From NCBI GenBank assembly GCA_019118345.1, contig DWZD01000053.1, positions 1-64,000 on the forward strand: DNA of 64,000 nt, in the 5' to 3' direction. Shown here piece by piece: positions 25,468-35,584 of the stretch. Under the pieces are notes generated by a model, which saw only the letters and a list, made by a program, of their open reading frames with translations, was not told the origin of the DNA and made no database searches. Origin of the DNA: Candidatus Desulfovibrio intestinavium. Lineage in GTDB: Bacteria; Desulfobacterota; Desulfovibrionia; Desulfovibrionales; Desulfovibrionaceae. Position 1 is the first letter of the stretch. Each line of letters begins with the position of its first letter. The translations under genes and the position numbers were made by a program.

Positions 25468-25550
25468 GTCCCAAACCGCCGGGAAGGCAGCGGGGAAGGA
25501 CGGCCGGAACCGCCCTCCCCCGCCACAGGGGAAGATGCCGGCGACAGGCC

Positions 25551-26288
25551 CTAGTCCGTGGGCATGTCGTCGGGGAAGTCCACGTTGGCAAAGACGTTCT
25601 GCACGTCGTCGTTGTCGTCCAGCGCGTCCATGAGGCGCAGCACCTTCTGGCCCATGTCCGCGTCCACGGCCACGAGGTTCTGCGGCACCATGGCCAGCTC
25701 GGCGCTCTGCATGGCGATGCCCGCCGCCTCGAGGGCGTCGCGCACGGCGGCGAAGTCGGTCATGGCGGTCTGGATGGTCCAGACATCCTCGTCGTCCACC
25801 ACGTCGTCGGCCCCGGCCTCGAGGGCGGCCTCCATGATCTTGTCCTCGGCGTAGGCGTTCTTGTCCACGGTGATCACGCCCTTGCGGTCGAACATCCAGC
25901 CCACGCTGCCGTTTTCGCCCATGTTGCCGCCATGCTTGGTGAAGAGGTGGCGCACTTCGGCCACGGTGCGGTTTTTGTTGTCGGTGGCCACTTCCACCAT
26001 GATGGCGATGCCGCCGGGGCCGTAGCCCTCATAAAAGGCTTCGGTGAGGTCGCCGCCCGCGTCCTCGCCCGTGCCCTTGCGGATGGCGGCCTCGATCTTG
26101 TCCTTGGGCAGGTTCACGGCCTTGGCCGCGGCAATGGCCGCACGCAAACGGGGATTGCCCGCCGGATCGCCGCCGTTCTTGGCGGCAATGATGATTTCCT
26201 TGGCGGCCTTGGTGAAGACCTTGCCGCGCTTGGCGTCCTGACGGCCCTTGCGGTGCTGGATATTGGCCCATTTGCTATGCCCAGACAT
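25551..26288 (-). CDS. YebC/PmpR family protein
   Basis: A 245-residue protein starting [20 protein letters not shown], the nearly invariant N terminus of the family. [25 protein letters not shown], and [12 protein letters not shown] follow. YebC proteins are described as DNA-binding regulators or as translation factors that relieve stalling at proline stretches. The product is cytosolic. The ruvC gene begins about 80 bp downstream. Confidence 0.95.
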   Translation of the reverse strand: MSGHSKWANIQHRKGRQDAKRGKVFTKAAKEIIIAAKNGGDPAGNPRLRAAIAAAKAVNLPKDKIEAAIRKGTGEDAGGDLTEAFYEGYGPGGIAIMVEVATDNKNRTVAEVRHLFTKHGGNMGENGSVGWMFDRKGVITVDKNAYAEDKIMEAALEAGADDVVDDEDVWTIQTAMTDFAAVRDALEAAGIAMQSAELAMVPQNLVAVDADMGQKVLRLMDALDDNDDVQNVFANVDFPDDMPTD

Positions 26289-26417
26289 ACAACCTCCGAA
26301 ACTCGCTGTGCGTTGCGACCGCCCGCGCGGTCATGTGATACGAAAAAATGGCGACGCATCCGCAAGGATGCGCCCAAAACCGGAATCCCCGCCCGCGACA
26401 TGCGCGAAAGGGGATCG

Positions 26418-27056
26418 TCATGCCTCCGAGGGATCAGGCACCGCAGGCCCGGCCTGCGCTTCGGCCGCCGCCCTGAAGCCCATGCCCACAAAGAAGGTTT
26501 CCTTGCTTTCGGCGCGGGAACTCTTGGGCTTGAAGGACTTGACCGAACGGAAGGCCTTGCGCATGGGTTGCAGCAGCTCCTGCACGTCCGGCCCCATGAA
26601 AATCTTGACCACAAAGCTGCCCCCGTCCCGCAGATGGAGACAGGCCACGTTCAGGGCCTCGCAGGCCAGTTCCAGCGAACGGGCCTGATCCGTGAATTTC
26701 GTGCCCGTGGTGCGCGGAGCCATATCGCTCATGACCACGTCGAACGGCCCCTTTTCCGCGAGCAGGGCCTCAAATTCCGGCGAACGCTGAAAGACGTCCT
26801 CCTGCAGGAAGGTCACCTGCGGCGGGAAGCTCGTTTCCGTGGTCTGGATGTCGCAGCCCAGCACAAGCCCGCGCGGGCCGATGCGTTCGGCCGCGCCCAG
26901 AGACCACGATCCGGGAGCCGCGCCCAGATCGAGCACCCGCATGCCCGAACGAAAGAGCTTGAATTTGCCGTCCAGTTCCTTCAATTTGTAGACGGAACGG
27001 GCGGGGTAGTTCTCCCGCTTGGCCTTGAGGAAATAGTGATCGCGATATTCTTTCAT
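26418..27056 (-). CDS. rlmE: 23S rRNA (uridine-2'-O-)-methyltransferase RlmE/FtsJ
   Basis: A 212-residue Rossmann methyltransferase. It shows the KDYRDHYF-like start ([24 protein letters not shown]), SAM motif [12 protein letters not shown], acidic [17 protein letters not shown], and the K-D-K-E tetrad positions including VVKIF. It 2'-O-methylates U2552 in the ribosomal A loop. I chose the ATG at 27056. The C-terminal tail beyond the family core ([15 protein letters not shown]) is low complexity. Confidence 0.92.
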   Translation of the reverse strand: MKEYRDHYFLKAKRENYPARSVYKLKELDGKFKLFRSGMRVLDLGAAPGSWSLGAAERIGPRGLVLGCDIQTTETSFPPQVTFLQEDVFQRSPEFEALLAEKGPFDVVMSDMAPRTTGTKFTDQARSLELACEALNVACLHLRDGGSFVVKIFMGPDVQELLQPMRKAFRSVKSFKPKSSRAESKETFFVGMGFRAAAEAQAGPAVPDPSEA

Positions 27057-27148
27057 GGGATTTGCCGGCGCGTATGCTAGCCTTTTTTTTCCCGCCCGCC
27101 AAGTCCTGATTTCAGCCTTTGCCCCGCGCCGGAACAGAACGCCCCGCC

Positions 27149-28735
27149 ATGCCCCACGCCGCCCCACCCGATGCCCCTGCCGCCGTCTCAGGCCGTCCGC
27201 CGCGTCCCTGCCTGCCGGACTGGAACGGCAAGCCCGTCAGCCTGCCTGCCGAGGCCCATGCCTGGCGGGAACTGACCCCCGGCCCGGCCCCGGACGCGCC
27301 GCTGCTGCTGCTCGGTCTGGGGCCGGAAGCCGCCTGCGCGCCCCTTGCCGGGAACGGATCCCGGCCTGCCTTCTGGCTGGACGCGCCCGCCATGCTGGAC
27401 TGGCGGGAGACGCGCGCCCTGCCCCTGCCGCAAGGGGCGCGGCGCATTTCAGCGGATGCGGCTCCGGCGCTGGCCGGGCGCTGCCGTCTGCTTTTCTACC
27501 AGCCGGGCATGCGGCTCTTTCCCCATTTCTGGGGGCCGCTGCTGGGACGGCTGGACGCCGCGCGCCTGCGGCCCGACCCGGACGACAGCCCGGCACACGA
27601 TGCGACCGGTCGCCCGGTTCTTGTCCTGCCCGGCAATGAGCGCACCCTGTTGCATCAGGAACTGAGGGCCGCCGCTGCCGCCCTGCGCCTGCCCGTCGTG
27701 TCCTGGCCCGCCCGGCCGCCGGAACAGCCCAAGGCCCTTGAGGCCCTGCTGCGCCGGCTGGCCGATCTGCCCGGCGCGGCGGCTCCGCTCTTCCTTTCCG
27801 TCAATCTGCGCGGGCTGGACGCGCAGGGCCGCGTGGCCCATGCCTGCCGGGCGCTGGGCATCCGGCTGGCGATCTGGTTTGTGGACATGCCGTGGCATGT
27901 GCTCTCCGGCCTGCGTCTGCCCTGGTGGCGGGAGCTGCCCCTTTTCGTCACGGACGAGAGCTTCCTTGCGCCCTTGCGGGCAGCCGGGGCCAGACAGGCG
28001 GGCTTTTTGCCGCTGGCGGTCGCGCGCCACATGTGGCGGGAACCCGCGGCGCAGCCCTCTCTGCCGCCGCTGTTCGTGGGCCGGGCCTCCTTTCCCGATC
28101 ACGCCCGCTTCTTTGCCGCCGCGCGGCAGGATGCGGCCTGCCTGACCCGAGCTCGCGGGCTGCTGACGGAACATGCCGCGGCAGGCGGTCTGCCGGATGT
28201 GCATTGGTGGCAGGCGGCACTGGACGTGCCTGGCTGGCCGGGCATGGCCATCCGGCAGGCGGGTCTGGGCGCGGACGAATGTTCGCGCCTGCGCCGGGCG
28301 CAATGGCTGGCCGCCGCCGTGCGGGCCGGTTTCGTCATCTGCGGCGATGCGGCCTGGGCGGATCTGCTGCCCGGGGCGAACGTCCTGCCGCCGGTGGATT
28401 ATTACGGCCAGCTGCCGGATTGCTATGCCCGGGCCGAAGCCGTGCTCAACGTGACCAGCCTGCTGCTGCCGCACAGCCTCAGCCAGCGCCATTTTGACGT
28501 CTGGGCCGCCGGGGGCGTTCTGCTCAGCGATGCCACGCCGGGTTTGCGGATATTTCCCCCGGAACTGGTGCGGCCCATGCGCCTTTCCTCCCCCGGGGAG
28601 ATCTCCGCCCGTCTGAAGGCCCTGCGCGCCGACGCCGCGGGGCGTACCGCTCTCTGCACTGCCTGGCGTCGGGAGCTGCGCGCCCGCCATACCTATGCCC
28701 ATCGCCTGCTGCGCCTTCTGCAGGATCTGTCCTGA
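27149..28735 (+). CDS. CgeB/DUF3880-type glycosyltransferase-like protein
   Basis: A 528-residue protein. The N-terminal third (residues 1-170) is Pro/Ala-rich and weakly conserved. Residues 190-330 fit DUF3880 ([39 protein letters not shown]). The C-terminal third has [22 protein letters not shown] and the [13 protein letters not shown] motif of CgeB-like glycosyltransferases. The substrate is unknown; a role in surface or flagellin glycosylation would be typical. I used the ATG at 27149; a TTG ten codons earlier is possible. It is divergent from rlmE. Confidence 0.7.
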   Translation: MPHAAPPDAPAAVSGRPPRPCLPDWNGKPVSLPAEAHAWRELTPGPAPDAPLLLLGLGPEAACAPLAGNGSRPAFWLDAPAMLDWRETRALPLPQGARRISADAAPALAGRCRLLFYQPGMRLFPHFWGPLLGRLDAARLRPDPDDSPAHDATGRPVLVLPGNERTLLHQELRAAAAALRLPVVSWPARPPEQPKALEALLRRLADLPGAAAPLFLSVNLRGLDAQGRVAHACRALGIRLAIWFVDMPWHVLSGLRLPWWRELPLFVTDESFLAPLRAAGARQAGFLPLAVARHMWREPAAQPSLPPLFVGRASFPDHARFFAAARQDAACLTRARGLLTEHAAAGGLPDVHWWQAALDVPGWPGMAIRQAGLGADECSRLRRAQWLAAAVRAGFVICGDAAWADLLPGANVLPPVDYYGQLPDCYARAEAVLNVTSLLLPHSLSQRHFDVWAAGGVLLSDATPGLRIFPPELVRPMRLSSPGEISARLKALRADAAGRTALCTAWRRELRARHTYAHRLLRLLQDLS

Positions 28736-28780
28736 AAACGTCGCCTGCTATCGTGTCACATTCCGTTGCCATTTTAGCGC

Positions 28781-28809
28781 TTGGCAGCGGCAGGCCCCTT
28801 TGATAGATT
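28781..28809 (+). promoter_or_regulatory. Sigma70 promoter for the permease-carboxypeptidase pair
   Basis: TTGGCA at 28781-28786, a 17-bp spacer, TAGATT at 28804-28809. Transcription would start near 28816, downstream of the first possible ATG (28813), which is why I placed the permease start at 28846. Confidence 0.55.
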
Positions 28810-28845
28810 GGCATGATCTCATTACGAAAACGTCATTCGCGTGCC

Positions 28846-29955
28846 ATGACAACAAGCGTCCACTTTCCCCGCGTGCTCTATCTGCTGGCCCTGCTGGCCG
28901 CCTACCTGCTGCTGCGCCCCAATCCCGTCACCATCTTCATGGCGGGCAGCTTTGCCTGTCTGAGCCTGCCGCTCTACCGCCGTCTTGTCCGCCGGGCCTG
29001 CCGCCTGCGTCGCCGTTTTCTGCGTCATCCGGCCGGCCTGACGCGCCGTCTTCTGCTGAAAATGGCACGGCAGATGCCGCTTTTCGGCTATACCGGCTTT
29101 CTCCTGCTTGTGATCCTCATCCCGGTGGCCACCCTTGTCCTGCTGGTTTCGCCGCAGGTGGCCGGAGGGCTGGCCCGGCTGCGCGAATTGCAGGAACACA
29201 ACTTCCAGTTGCCGCCCGAATGGGTCAAGCACTTTCAGAGCCTTGAGGAAAAGCTCTCGCATTATCCCGGGCTGGAATCCGCCTACAACGAATTTTTCCA
29301 GAATATCGACAGCACGCTCAGCGACGGCATGGGCATCCTGCTCAACCGCAGTTTCGACGTATTGGGCGGCACCATGAACGCCCTCTGGAGCCTTGTGCTC
29401 TTTGTCATCCTGACCGTCATCTTCGTGACCTACGCACGGCGCATCGCCCAGGTGGCCTCGCGGCTGACCCAGATTCCCCCGGCCATGCTGCGCCGTTTTG
29501 TGGGGGCCATTCGCCGCGCCCTGCGCGGCATCATGCTCGGCATCCTGCTTGTTGCCGTGGCGCAGGGCGTGCTCTGCGGCATCGGCTTTTCCGTGGCGGG
29601 CATCAATCAGCCCGCCTTCTGGGGCCTGCTGGCCACGGTGGTGGCGCCCATTCCCTTTGTGGGCACGGCACTGGTCTGGGTGCCGCTCTGCCTCTCGCTC
29701 TGGTTTTCGGGCAATCCCATGGCGGCCGCCGGCCTGGCCCTCTGGGGATCCCTGGCCGTGGCCGGGGTGGACAATGTCCTGCGCCCGCTCTTTCTGCGGC
29801 AGGGCATCAATGCCCCCTTCTTTGTCCTCATCATCGCCATCCTGTGCGGACTGACCAGCTTCGGCGCCGTGGGACTCATTGTCGGCCCCATTTTGCTGGC
29901 CTTTGCCCTGCAGGCGCTGGAAGAAGCCCGTATGCTCTATGAAAAGCAGGCCTGA
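28846..29955 (+). CDS. AI-2E/PerM family permease
   Basis: A 369-residue inner-membrane protein with about eight hydrophobic segments. The C-terminal half has the family's conserved parts: GSSVGAI-like IRRALRGIMLGILLVAVAQG, INQPAFWGLLATVVAPIPFVGTALVW, and FGAVGLIVGPILLAFA. Members are exporters or antiporters of uncertain substrate (YdiK, TqsA, PerM). An ATG at 28813 would add 11 residues but precedes the likely transcript start. The stop overlaps the next gene by 17 bp, so the two are translationally coupled. Confidence 0.82.
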   Translation: MTTSVHFPRVLYLLALLAAYLLLRPNPVTIFMAGSFACLSLPLYRRLVRRACRLRRRFLRHPAGLTRRLLLKMARQMPLFGYTGFLLLVILIPVATLVLLVSPQVAGGLARLRELQEHNFQLPPEWVKHFQSLEEKLSHYPGLESAYNEFFQNIDSTLSDGMGILLNRSFDVLGGTMNALWSLVLFVILTVIFVTYARRIAQVASRLTQIPPAMLRRFVGAIRRALRGIMLGILLVAVAQGVLCGIGFSVAGINQPAFWGLLATVVAPIPFVGTALVWVPLCLSLWFSGNPMAAAGLALWGSLAVAGVDNVLRPLFLRQGINAPFFVLIIAILCGLTSFGAVGLIVGPILLAFALQALEEARMLYEKQA

Positions 29956-30811
29956 GCGCTTTTGCGCCCTCCGCTTTCGGGCGCTTGCCCTTCTGCTGGC
30001 GCTGCTCTGCCTCGGCCTCGGCGCGCAACCGGCCTGCGCCGGGGTGCGGGCCATGCTGCTGATCAATCTCAACAGCGGCAAGACGTTGTATGAACGCAAC
30101 GCCAATCTGAGCATCCCCCCGGCCTCCCTGACCAAGATCATGACCATGTATCTGGCCATGGACGCCGTTTCCGCCAAGAAACTGTCCCTCATGCGCAAGG
30201 TTCGCGTCACCCGCGAGGCCGCGCGTACGGGCGGTTCCTCCATGCATCTGCGCACCGGGGAACGCCTGCCCCTTTCGCGGCTCATGCTCGGCATGGCCGT
30301 GGCCTCGGGCAACGACGCGGCCATGACCGTAGCCCATGCGGTATCCGGCAGTACGCGCAAATTCGTCGCGCTCATGAACCGCAAGGCCCGCAACCTCGGC
30401 CTGCGGCGCACGGTGTTCAGGAATCCCAGCGGCCTGCCCGCCCCGGGTCAGAAAACCACGGCCCGCGACATGGCCAAACTGGCCCGTGCCTACCTGAAGG
30501 CCTATCCGTCCGTGCGCACCTTTCACGCCACGCGCCGCCTGGTGCATCGCGGACGGGCCATGAACAACACCAACCAGCTGCTCGGACGAGTATCCGGCGT
30601 CGATGGCCTCAAAACCGGCTTTACCGTGGCCAGCGGCTATAACATCATTGTCACCGCGCAACGCAATGGCGTCCGCCTCATGGCCGTGGTCATGGGCGGC
30701 AGCAGCCGTCTGGCGCGCGACAGCGCGGCCCGCCGCCTCATCGAGGCGGGCTTTGCCGCTCCCGGCTCTCCGGCACGGGTAAAACGCATCATGTCCGGAA
30801 GGCGGCGCTGA
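29939..30811 (+). CDS. Serine-type D-alanyl-D-alanine carboxypeptidase (peptidase S11)
   Basis: A 290-residue exported enzyme. A signal peptide covers residues 1-35 (hydrophobic [12 protein letters not shown], then AQPACA-G). The three penicillin-binding motifs are present: SLTK (catalytic Ser63), SGN (about residue 122), and KTG in [10 protein letters not shown]. It trims the terminal D-Ala from peptidoglycan stem peptides in the periplasm. It is shorter than E. coli DacA and lacks the C-terminal membrane-anchor domain. The start lies inside the end of the permease gene. Confidence 0.92.
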   Translation: MKSRPERFCALRFRALALLLALLCLGLGAQPACAGVRAMLLINLNSGKTLYERNANLSIPPASLTKIMTMYLAMDAVSAKKLSLMRKVRVTREAARTGGSSMHLRTGERLPLSRLMLGMAVASGNDAAMTVAHAVSGSTRKFVALMNRKARNLGLRRTVFRNPSGLPAPGQKTTARDMAKLARAYLKAYPSVRTFHATRRLVHRGRAMNNTNQLLGRVSGVDGLKTGFTVASGYNIIVTAQRNGVRLMAVVMGGSSRLARDSAARRLIEAGFAAPGSPARVKRIMSGRRR

Positions 30812-30823
30812 AGGCCCCTTCGC

Positions 30824-30852
30824 TTGACCTCAATCACCTGGGGCCGTATGCT
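30824..30852 (+). promoter_or_regulatory. Sigma70 promoter of tatA
   Basis: TTGACC at 30824-30829, a 17-bp spacer, TATGCT at 30847-30852. It lies 46 bp upstream of the tatA ATG. Confidence 0.6.
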
Positions 30853-30897
30853 GAAGACGTTTGGCCTATCGGCCCCACTCTACGGGAGGCTTTTTCC

Positions 30898-31110
30898 ATG
30901 TTCGGTATTGGTACTCAGGAAATCCTCATTATTCTGGTCATTGTCCTGCTCCTTTTCGGCGCCAAGAAACTGCCGGAAATCGGGGGCGGGCTGGGCCGCG
31001 CCATCCGCAACTTCAAACGGGCTTCCTCAGAACCGGATGAAATCGACATTACCCCCGGCAGGGACAAGCAGCAGGCTTCCCCTTCCGATGACGAATCCCG
31101 CAAGGCCTAA
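30898..31110 (+). CDS. tatA: Twin-arginine translocase subunit TatA/TatE
   Basis: A 70-residue protein. A short N-terminal transmembrane helix ([12 protein letters not shown], residues 8-20) is followed by the [21 protein letters not shown] amphipathic helix that defines TatA. It forms the pore part of the Sec-independent export system for folded redox proteins. tatB and tatC are not adjacent. GGAGG precedes the ATG; the ACT-domain gene starts 17 bp after the stop. Confidence 0.95.
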   Translation: MFGIGTQEILIILVIVLLLFGAKKLPEIGGGLGRAIRNFKRASSEPDEIDITPGRDKQQASPSDDESRKA

Positions 31111-31127
31111 GGATAAAGGACACTGCC

Positions 31128-31559
31128 ATGAAAGCTGAACAACTTTCCGTTTTTCTTGAAAACCGGGCCGGACGGCTGGCCGAAGTGACGCATACCCTGG
31201 CCGAGGCCGGCGTCAATATTCGCGCCCTTTCCCTGGCCGACACCTCGGATTTCGGCATCCTGCGCCTCATTGTCTGCGATCCCGAGCTGGCCAAACAGGC
31301 CCTCAAGGAAAAGGGATTTACCCTCGGCCGCACTTCCGTGGTGGCCGTGGAAGTGCCGGATCGCCCCGGTGGTCTGGACAGCGTGCTGCAGCTCGTTTCC
31401 AAGCATGACATCAACGTGGAATATATGTACGCCTTCCTGCAGCGCGAAAAGGGCGGCGCCATCCTCATCTTCCGTTTTGACAAGGTGGATCAGGCCATTG
31501 AGCTGCTCAAGGAAAACAAGTTCACCATCTTGCCGCCGGACGAAATCTGCGCCTTTTAG
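31128..31559 (+). CDS. Tandem ACT-domain amino-acid-binding protein
   Basis: A 143-residue protein made of two ACT domains. The first starts QLSVFLENRAGRLAEVTHTL and the second VVAVEVPDRPGGLDSVLQLV. Stand-alone ACT-ACT proteins are allosteric sensors of amino acids; in Desulfovibrio they often sit beside unrelated genes, sometimes near phenylacetate-CoA ligase. No catalytic domain is fused. AAGGA precedes the ATG. It is co-transcribed with tatA. Confidence 0.88.
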   Translation: MKAEQLSVFLENRAGRLAEVTHTLAEAGVNIRALSLADTSDFGILRLIVCDPELAKQALKEKGFTLGRTSVVAVEVPDRPGGLDSVLQLVSKHDINVEYMYAFLQREKGGAILIFRFDKVDQAIELLKENKFTILPPDEICAF

Positions 31560-31722
31560 GTGCAGGGCGCAGCGCCGCGCCGTCGGCGCATAGCCGCCTG
31601 CGTCATGCGGCCCGGGAAAAGGGGGGCAAGAAAAAAACAGGCCCGCCGGTTCCCGTCGCATGAACACGGTTTGCCCGCTTGCGGGCGCGGAAGGACAAGG
31701 TTCCCGTTCTGGCCGAGCCATG

Positions 31723-31768
31723 CCGGGAAAGGGATTGCGTTGCCGCGAAAAAGCAATCCCTTTCCCGG
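31723..31768. promoter_or_regulatory. 16-bp perfect stem hairpin upstream of the EAL gene
   Basis: CCGGGAAAGGGATTGC pairs perfectly with its complement across a 14-nt loop. There is no T-run on either side, so it is not a classical terminator. It lies 65 bp before the ATG of the c-di-GMP phosphodiesterase gene and may shape its 5' leader, or be a repeat remnant. Confidence 0.5.
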
Positions 31769-31832
31769 GGGCCAGCCCCACGGCACGCCCCTCAGACAGC
31801 CGTTTTTCACTTCGACCGTCAAAGGCGACGCT

Positions 31833-34787
31833 ATGCCGACCAAGCTCCATCAGGCGATTCTCCTGCTGCTGCTCCTGCCGTTCCTGCCGTTTTTTGCGGG
31901 GCTGTCTCATGCCGAGCCGCTCCCGCAGCCCCAAATCACGACCGCCAACCCGACATTCCACTTTTTTTCGCCGGAAGCGCTCATCCGCAACCAGCGGGAA
32001 AAAAAGATCGTTCGCGTGGGCTGGCTCAACCTGCCCGAGATCTTTCAGGAACGGCGCGGCAGGATGACAGGCTATGCCGTGGAGCTGTTGCAGGCCATTT
32101 CGACCTATACCGGCTGGCAATACGAGTGGATCAAAAGCACGACAAAGGAACTGCCCGACCAGCTGCGGCGCAAGGAAATAGACATTTCCTGCGGCCTGAT
32201 TCTTGATCCCCTCAAGGCAAACGACCTCGAATATGCCAAGTACCCTGCCGGCTACAAGAGCTTTGCCCTGCATGTCCCCAGGGACAGTTCCATTCGTTAC
32301 ATGAATTTCGAGGATCTTGAGGGCAAGCACATCGGCATGCTGCACCTTGCCAATGTGGCCGCCATCGTCAGGGAATTTTCCCGACATTACCGGTTCAGCT
32401 TCCAGCCCCGCTACTATCCCGCCAAAAAGCAGATGCACGAGGCGCTGCTGAAAGGGGAGATCGACGGTTATATCGAGGACTCCCTGCACGGCGACCAGAC
32501 CAAGATTGCCGCCATCCTCACTGTGGAACCCTTTTTCTTCGTGACCGGCAAGGACAGCGAACTGCTGCCGCAGCTCAACGAGGCGCTCAAGCAAATCTAC
32601 CTTTTTTCACCGTGGATCCTTTCCAACCTCTTTGAGAATTATGTGCACGGCTGGCAGGGCATCAGCTACAGCCGCACCCGCGCCGAGGAGGAATGGCTTG
32701 CCACCCGCCCCCGCCTGCGCGTGGCCTACAGCCGCCAGCAAAGCATGATGGATCGGAGTCAGCCGGGTTCCAACTTTCTCATTCGGCTCATGGAGGAACT
32801 CTCGCGGCGCAGCGGCATTGCCTTTGACTATGTGCCTGCCCCCACCTACAAGGAGGCGCTGCAATGGATCCAGGAAGGCAAGGCGGACATGGTCAGCAGC
32901 ATCTTTGCCGGGCTGGCCTTGCGCATGACCCCCCAGCTGCTGGTGAGCCGCCCCTATTACAATATGCCGCTTTCGCTGATCGGAGACAGGAAGGCCGTGC
33001 CGGGCAGCGGCATCCGGGTAGGCGCATCGCATGAAATGCTCTCGCCGGCCCAGGCCTACAAAACGACCTATCCCGATGACACCATCATCTATTACGACGC
33101 CCCGCAACAAGGTCTGGAGGCCCTCGCGCACCGGAATATCGATGCCTACCTCATCGGCTATGCCAATGCCACGGGCACCACGCCGCATCTGCCGCCCAAT
33201 GCCGTCACCCTGAGCAATCGGGCGGTCTATCCCATGTCCCTGGGGTTCTGTCAGGACATTTCGCCCTATGCCCTTTCGCTGCTCACGCGTACCATCATGA
33301 GCATGAGCGCGGCGGAGATGGAAGCCCTGCTCATGGACTCCACCCCCCGAAGCCGGACGGATCTGTTCTTTTCCGTACTGAAAGAAAACAGCGTGGGCCT
33401 GCTCCTCAGCGGCATCTTCCTCTTTGCGGCCATTATCCTGGGCGTCCTCTATGTGAATCGCCGCCACATGCATAGCCTTGAGGAGGTCGCCTACCGCGAC
33501 CCCCTCACCGGCGGCAACAATCGCGCCAAATTTCTGCACGACGCCCACCGCCTGTTGCTGCTGCACCGGCAGGCCCGGCATCCCTTCTACCTTCTGCTGT
33601 TCAACGTCCGCCGCCTCAAGCTCATCAACCGGACGCGCGGTCACCAGGGCGGCGACGCTCTCATCAGGCATACCTACCGGCTGCTGCACGCTCAGCTTCA
33701 CGAAAATGAACTCCTGGGGCATGCCACGGCGGGGAAATTCCTTGTGCTCTGGCAATGCCCCAATGACGACATTCTGCGCCGGCGCATCGAGGAAGTCTTT
33801 GCCGCCACGGCGTCCGCCCGCCAGAAAATTGGCTCATCCGTGATCCTTTCCTGCGGCGTCACGGCGCTTGTGCCCTACGACGGCGATATCCACAACTGCC
33901 TGCTGCGCGCCGAAACGGCGGAAAGCAGCATTCCCGACGACAGCTATCACTCAAAATACATGCTGTACGACGCCAGGCTGGAAGCAAGCCTGCTCAAGCA
34001 GAACGAACTGGAAAACCGCATGGTCGGCGCCCTGCGCAATGGGGAATTTCAGGTCTATATGCAGCCGCAGCATAATCTTTCCGACGGCAGCCTGCACGGG
34101 GCCGAGGCCCTCATCCGCTGGCTCCCTCCCAAGGAACGCCCCATTTATCCTGATGAATTCATCCCGCTCTTTGAACGAAACGGCTTCATCCGCGAACTGG
34201 ATCTCTTTGTGCTGCGCACGGTCTGCTCATGGCTCCAGAGTCGCAGAGAGGCAGGCCTTCCCGTCTCCTGCGTGAGCATCAACCAGTCCAAGGCGCTTTT
34301 CTTCTCCAGCGATTACGTTCGGAAATTCCTCAAGATTCTCGCCGCACACGATATTCCGACCTCGCTCATTGTGCTGGAAATCACCGAAAGCATGGCCTGG
34401 CTGGACGAGGGGCTGTTCACTAGCTGCATTGCCGAACTCAAGGCCAACGGCGTACGCCTGGCCCTGGACGACTTCGGCAAGGGATACGCCTCGCTGGCCG
34501 CCCTGCAATCCTTTGACCTGGACATCATCAAGCTGGACAAGGCCTTCCTTGACAATGCCGCCGAGGAAAAGGAAGCGGCCAATGTCATCATCAGCTCCGT
34601 CATCAGCATGGGCAAGCGCCTGCATCTCTTCATGCTCTGTGAGGGCATCGAAACCCCGGAACAGCGTGATTTTCTGGCCCGCATGGGCTGCGACTGCGGA
34701 CAGGGCTATTTCTTCGCGCGCCCCATGCCCCTGGAGGAATACTCCCGCTACGTTGACGAGCATCTGCCCGCGCCTGCCACGACATGA
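31833..34787 (+). CDS. c-di-GMP phosphodiesterase: two periplasmic SBP_bac_3-like sensors, TM, degenerate GGDEF, EAL
   Basis: A 984-residue signalling protein. A signal peptide (residues 1-27) leads to two amino-acid-binding-protein-like modules (about 50-280 and 285-535) in the periplasm. A transmembrane helix (LLLSGIFLFAAIILGVLYV) is near residue 545. The following GGDEF domain is degenerate: the active loop reads TAGKF in place of GGDEF. The EAL domain looks active: AEALIRW, LEITES, DDFGKGYASL, KLDKAF, CEGIET and QGYFFARP are all present. It likely hydrolyses c-di-GMP in response to a small ligand. The ligand is unknown. Confidence 0.9.
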   Translation: MPTKLHQAILLLLLLPFLPFFAGLSHAEPLPQPQITTANPTFHFFSPEALIRNQREKKIVRVGWLNLPEIFQERRGRMTGYAVELLQAISTYTGWQYEWIKSTTKELPDQLRRKEIDISCGLILDPLKANDLEYAKYPAGYKSFALHVPRDSSIRYMNFEDLEGKHIGMLHLANVAAIVREFSRHYRFSFQPRYYPAKKQMHEALLKGEIDGYIEDSLHGDQTKIAAILTVEPFFFVTGKDSELLPQLNEALKQIYLFSPWILSNLFENYVHGWQGISYSRTRAEEEWLATRPRLRVAYSRQQSMMDRSQPGSNFLIRLMEELSRRSGIAFDYVPAPTYKEALQWIQEGKADMVSSIFAGLALRMTPQLLVSRPYYNMPLSLIGDRKAVPGSGIRVGASHEMLSPAQAYKTTYPDDTIIYYDAPQQGLEALAHRNIDAYLIGYANATGTTPHLPPNAVTLSNRAVYPMSLGFCQDISPYALSLLTRTIMSMSAAEMEALLMDSTPRSRTDLFFSVLKENSVGLLLSGIFLFAAIILGVLYVNRRHMHSLEEVAYRDPLTGGNNRAKFLHDAHRLLLLHRQARHPFYLLLFNVRRLKLINRTRGHQGGDALIRHTYRLLHAQLHENELLGHATAGKFLVLWQCPNDDILRRRIEEVFAATASARQKIGSSVILSCGVTALVPYDGDIHNCLLRAETAESSIPDDSYHSKYMLYDARLEASLLKQNELENRMVGALRNGEFQVYMQPQHNLSDGSLHGAEALIRWLPPKERPIYPDEFIPLFERNGFIRELDLFVLRTVCSWLQSRREAGLPVSCVSINQSKALFFSSDYVRKFLKILAAHDIPTSLIVLEITESMAWLDEGLFTSCIAELKANGVRLALDDFGKGYASLAALQSFDLDIIKLDKAFLDNAAEEKEAANVIISSVISMGKRLHLFMLCEGIETPEQRDFLARMGCDCGQGYFFARPMPLEEYSRYVDEHLPAPATT

Positions 34788-34827
34788 ACGGCGGCAGGCA
34801 TCAGCCATACCCACAAGGAGAAATGCC

Positions 34828-35439
34828 ATGATGCCGAACGAACTGGATTGCCGCGACCTCGCCTGCCCCGGCCCGGTCATGCGCTGCGCCCGGGCCGTCA
34901 AGGAGGAGAATCCAGAGACCCTGCGCGTTCTGGTGGACAACAGCGCCGCCGTGGAAAACGTGAGCCGCTTCCTGCGCGCCAATGGCTACATGGTGACGGC
35001 CACGCAAGCGCAGGAACGGCTCTGGCATCTGGATGCCGTGCGCAACGGCGCCGCTGCCGGCGATGCCGCCGCGCCCGAGGTTCCCGCCGCTCCTGCCGCC
35101 GCCGGCAAAACCCTTGTCCTCATCACCACCGAAACCCTCGGACGCGGCGACGAGACCCTGGGCGCCAAACTCATGGACAACTTTCTGGCGACCCTGCCCG
35201 AGCTGGGCGACAGCCTCTGGCGCATCGTCCTGCTCAACGGCGGCGTGAAACTCGCCACCCGCCCCGGCAAGGCGCTGGACAGCCTCAGGGCGCTGGAAGC
35301 CGGGGGCGTGAGCATCCTTGTCTGCGGAACCTGCCTTGACTTTTACCAGCTTCTGGAAGCCAAAGCCGTGGGCCAGACCACCAACATGCTGGACGTGGTC
35401 AGCAGCCTGGCACTGGCCGACAAGATTATCCGTCCGTAG
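34828..35439 (+). CDS. yedF: YedF: TusA-like plus DsrE-like protein associated with selenium metabolism
   Basis: A 203-residue two-domain protein. Residues 1-70 are TusA/SirA-like with the CPGP motif (LDCRDLACPGPVMRC). A Pro/Ala linker follows at 80-95. Residues 96-203 are DsrE-like (LVLITTETLGRGDETLGAKLM, CGTCLDFYQL), the arrangement of the selenium-metabolism YedF family (TIGR03527). It may carry persulfide or selenium on its Cys residues. AAGGAG lies before the ATG. No selenoprotein or selD gene is seen nearby. Confidence 0.85.
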   Translation: MMPNELDCRDLACPGPVMRCARAVKEENPETLRVLVDNSAAVENVSRFLRANGYMVTATQAQERLWHLDAVRNGAAAGDAAAPEVPAAPAAAGKTLVLITTETLGRGDETLGAKLMDNFLATLPELGDSLWRIVLLNGGVKLATRPGKALDSLRALEAGGVSILVCGTCLDFYQLLEAKAVGQTTNMLDVVSSLALADKIIRP

Positions 35440-35584
35440 ACAGGCCGGATCCGCATGAAGGATGGTGGGCTGTTGCCAGCCCCCTTCCCCCGCCTGCTGC
35501 CAGCCCGTGCCGGACAAGAGGGGAAAAATATCACCGGCCCCCCCCGCGCCCGGCAGCACGCCCAAAAAAACGGTTCGCCCCGCT

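Noticed and set aside
31560..31832. A start for the EAL protein at 31560, using the open frame upstream
   Set aside because: The upstream 91 codons are Arg-rich, contain the perfect hairpin, and precede a clear signal peptide beginning at 31833.
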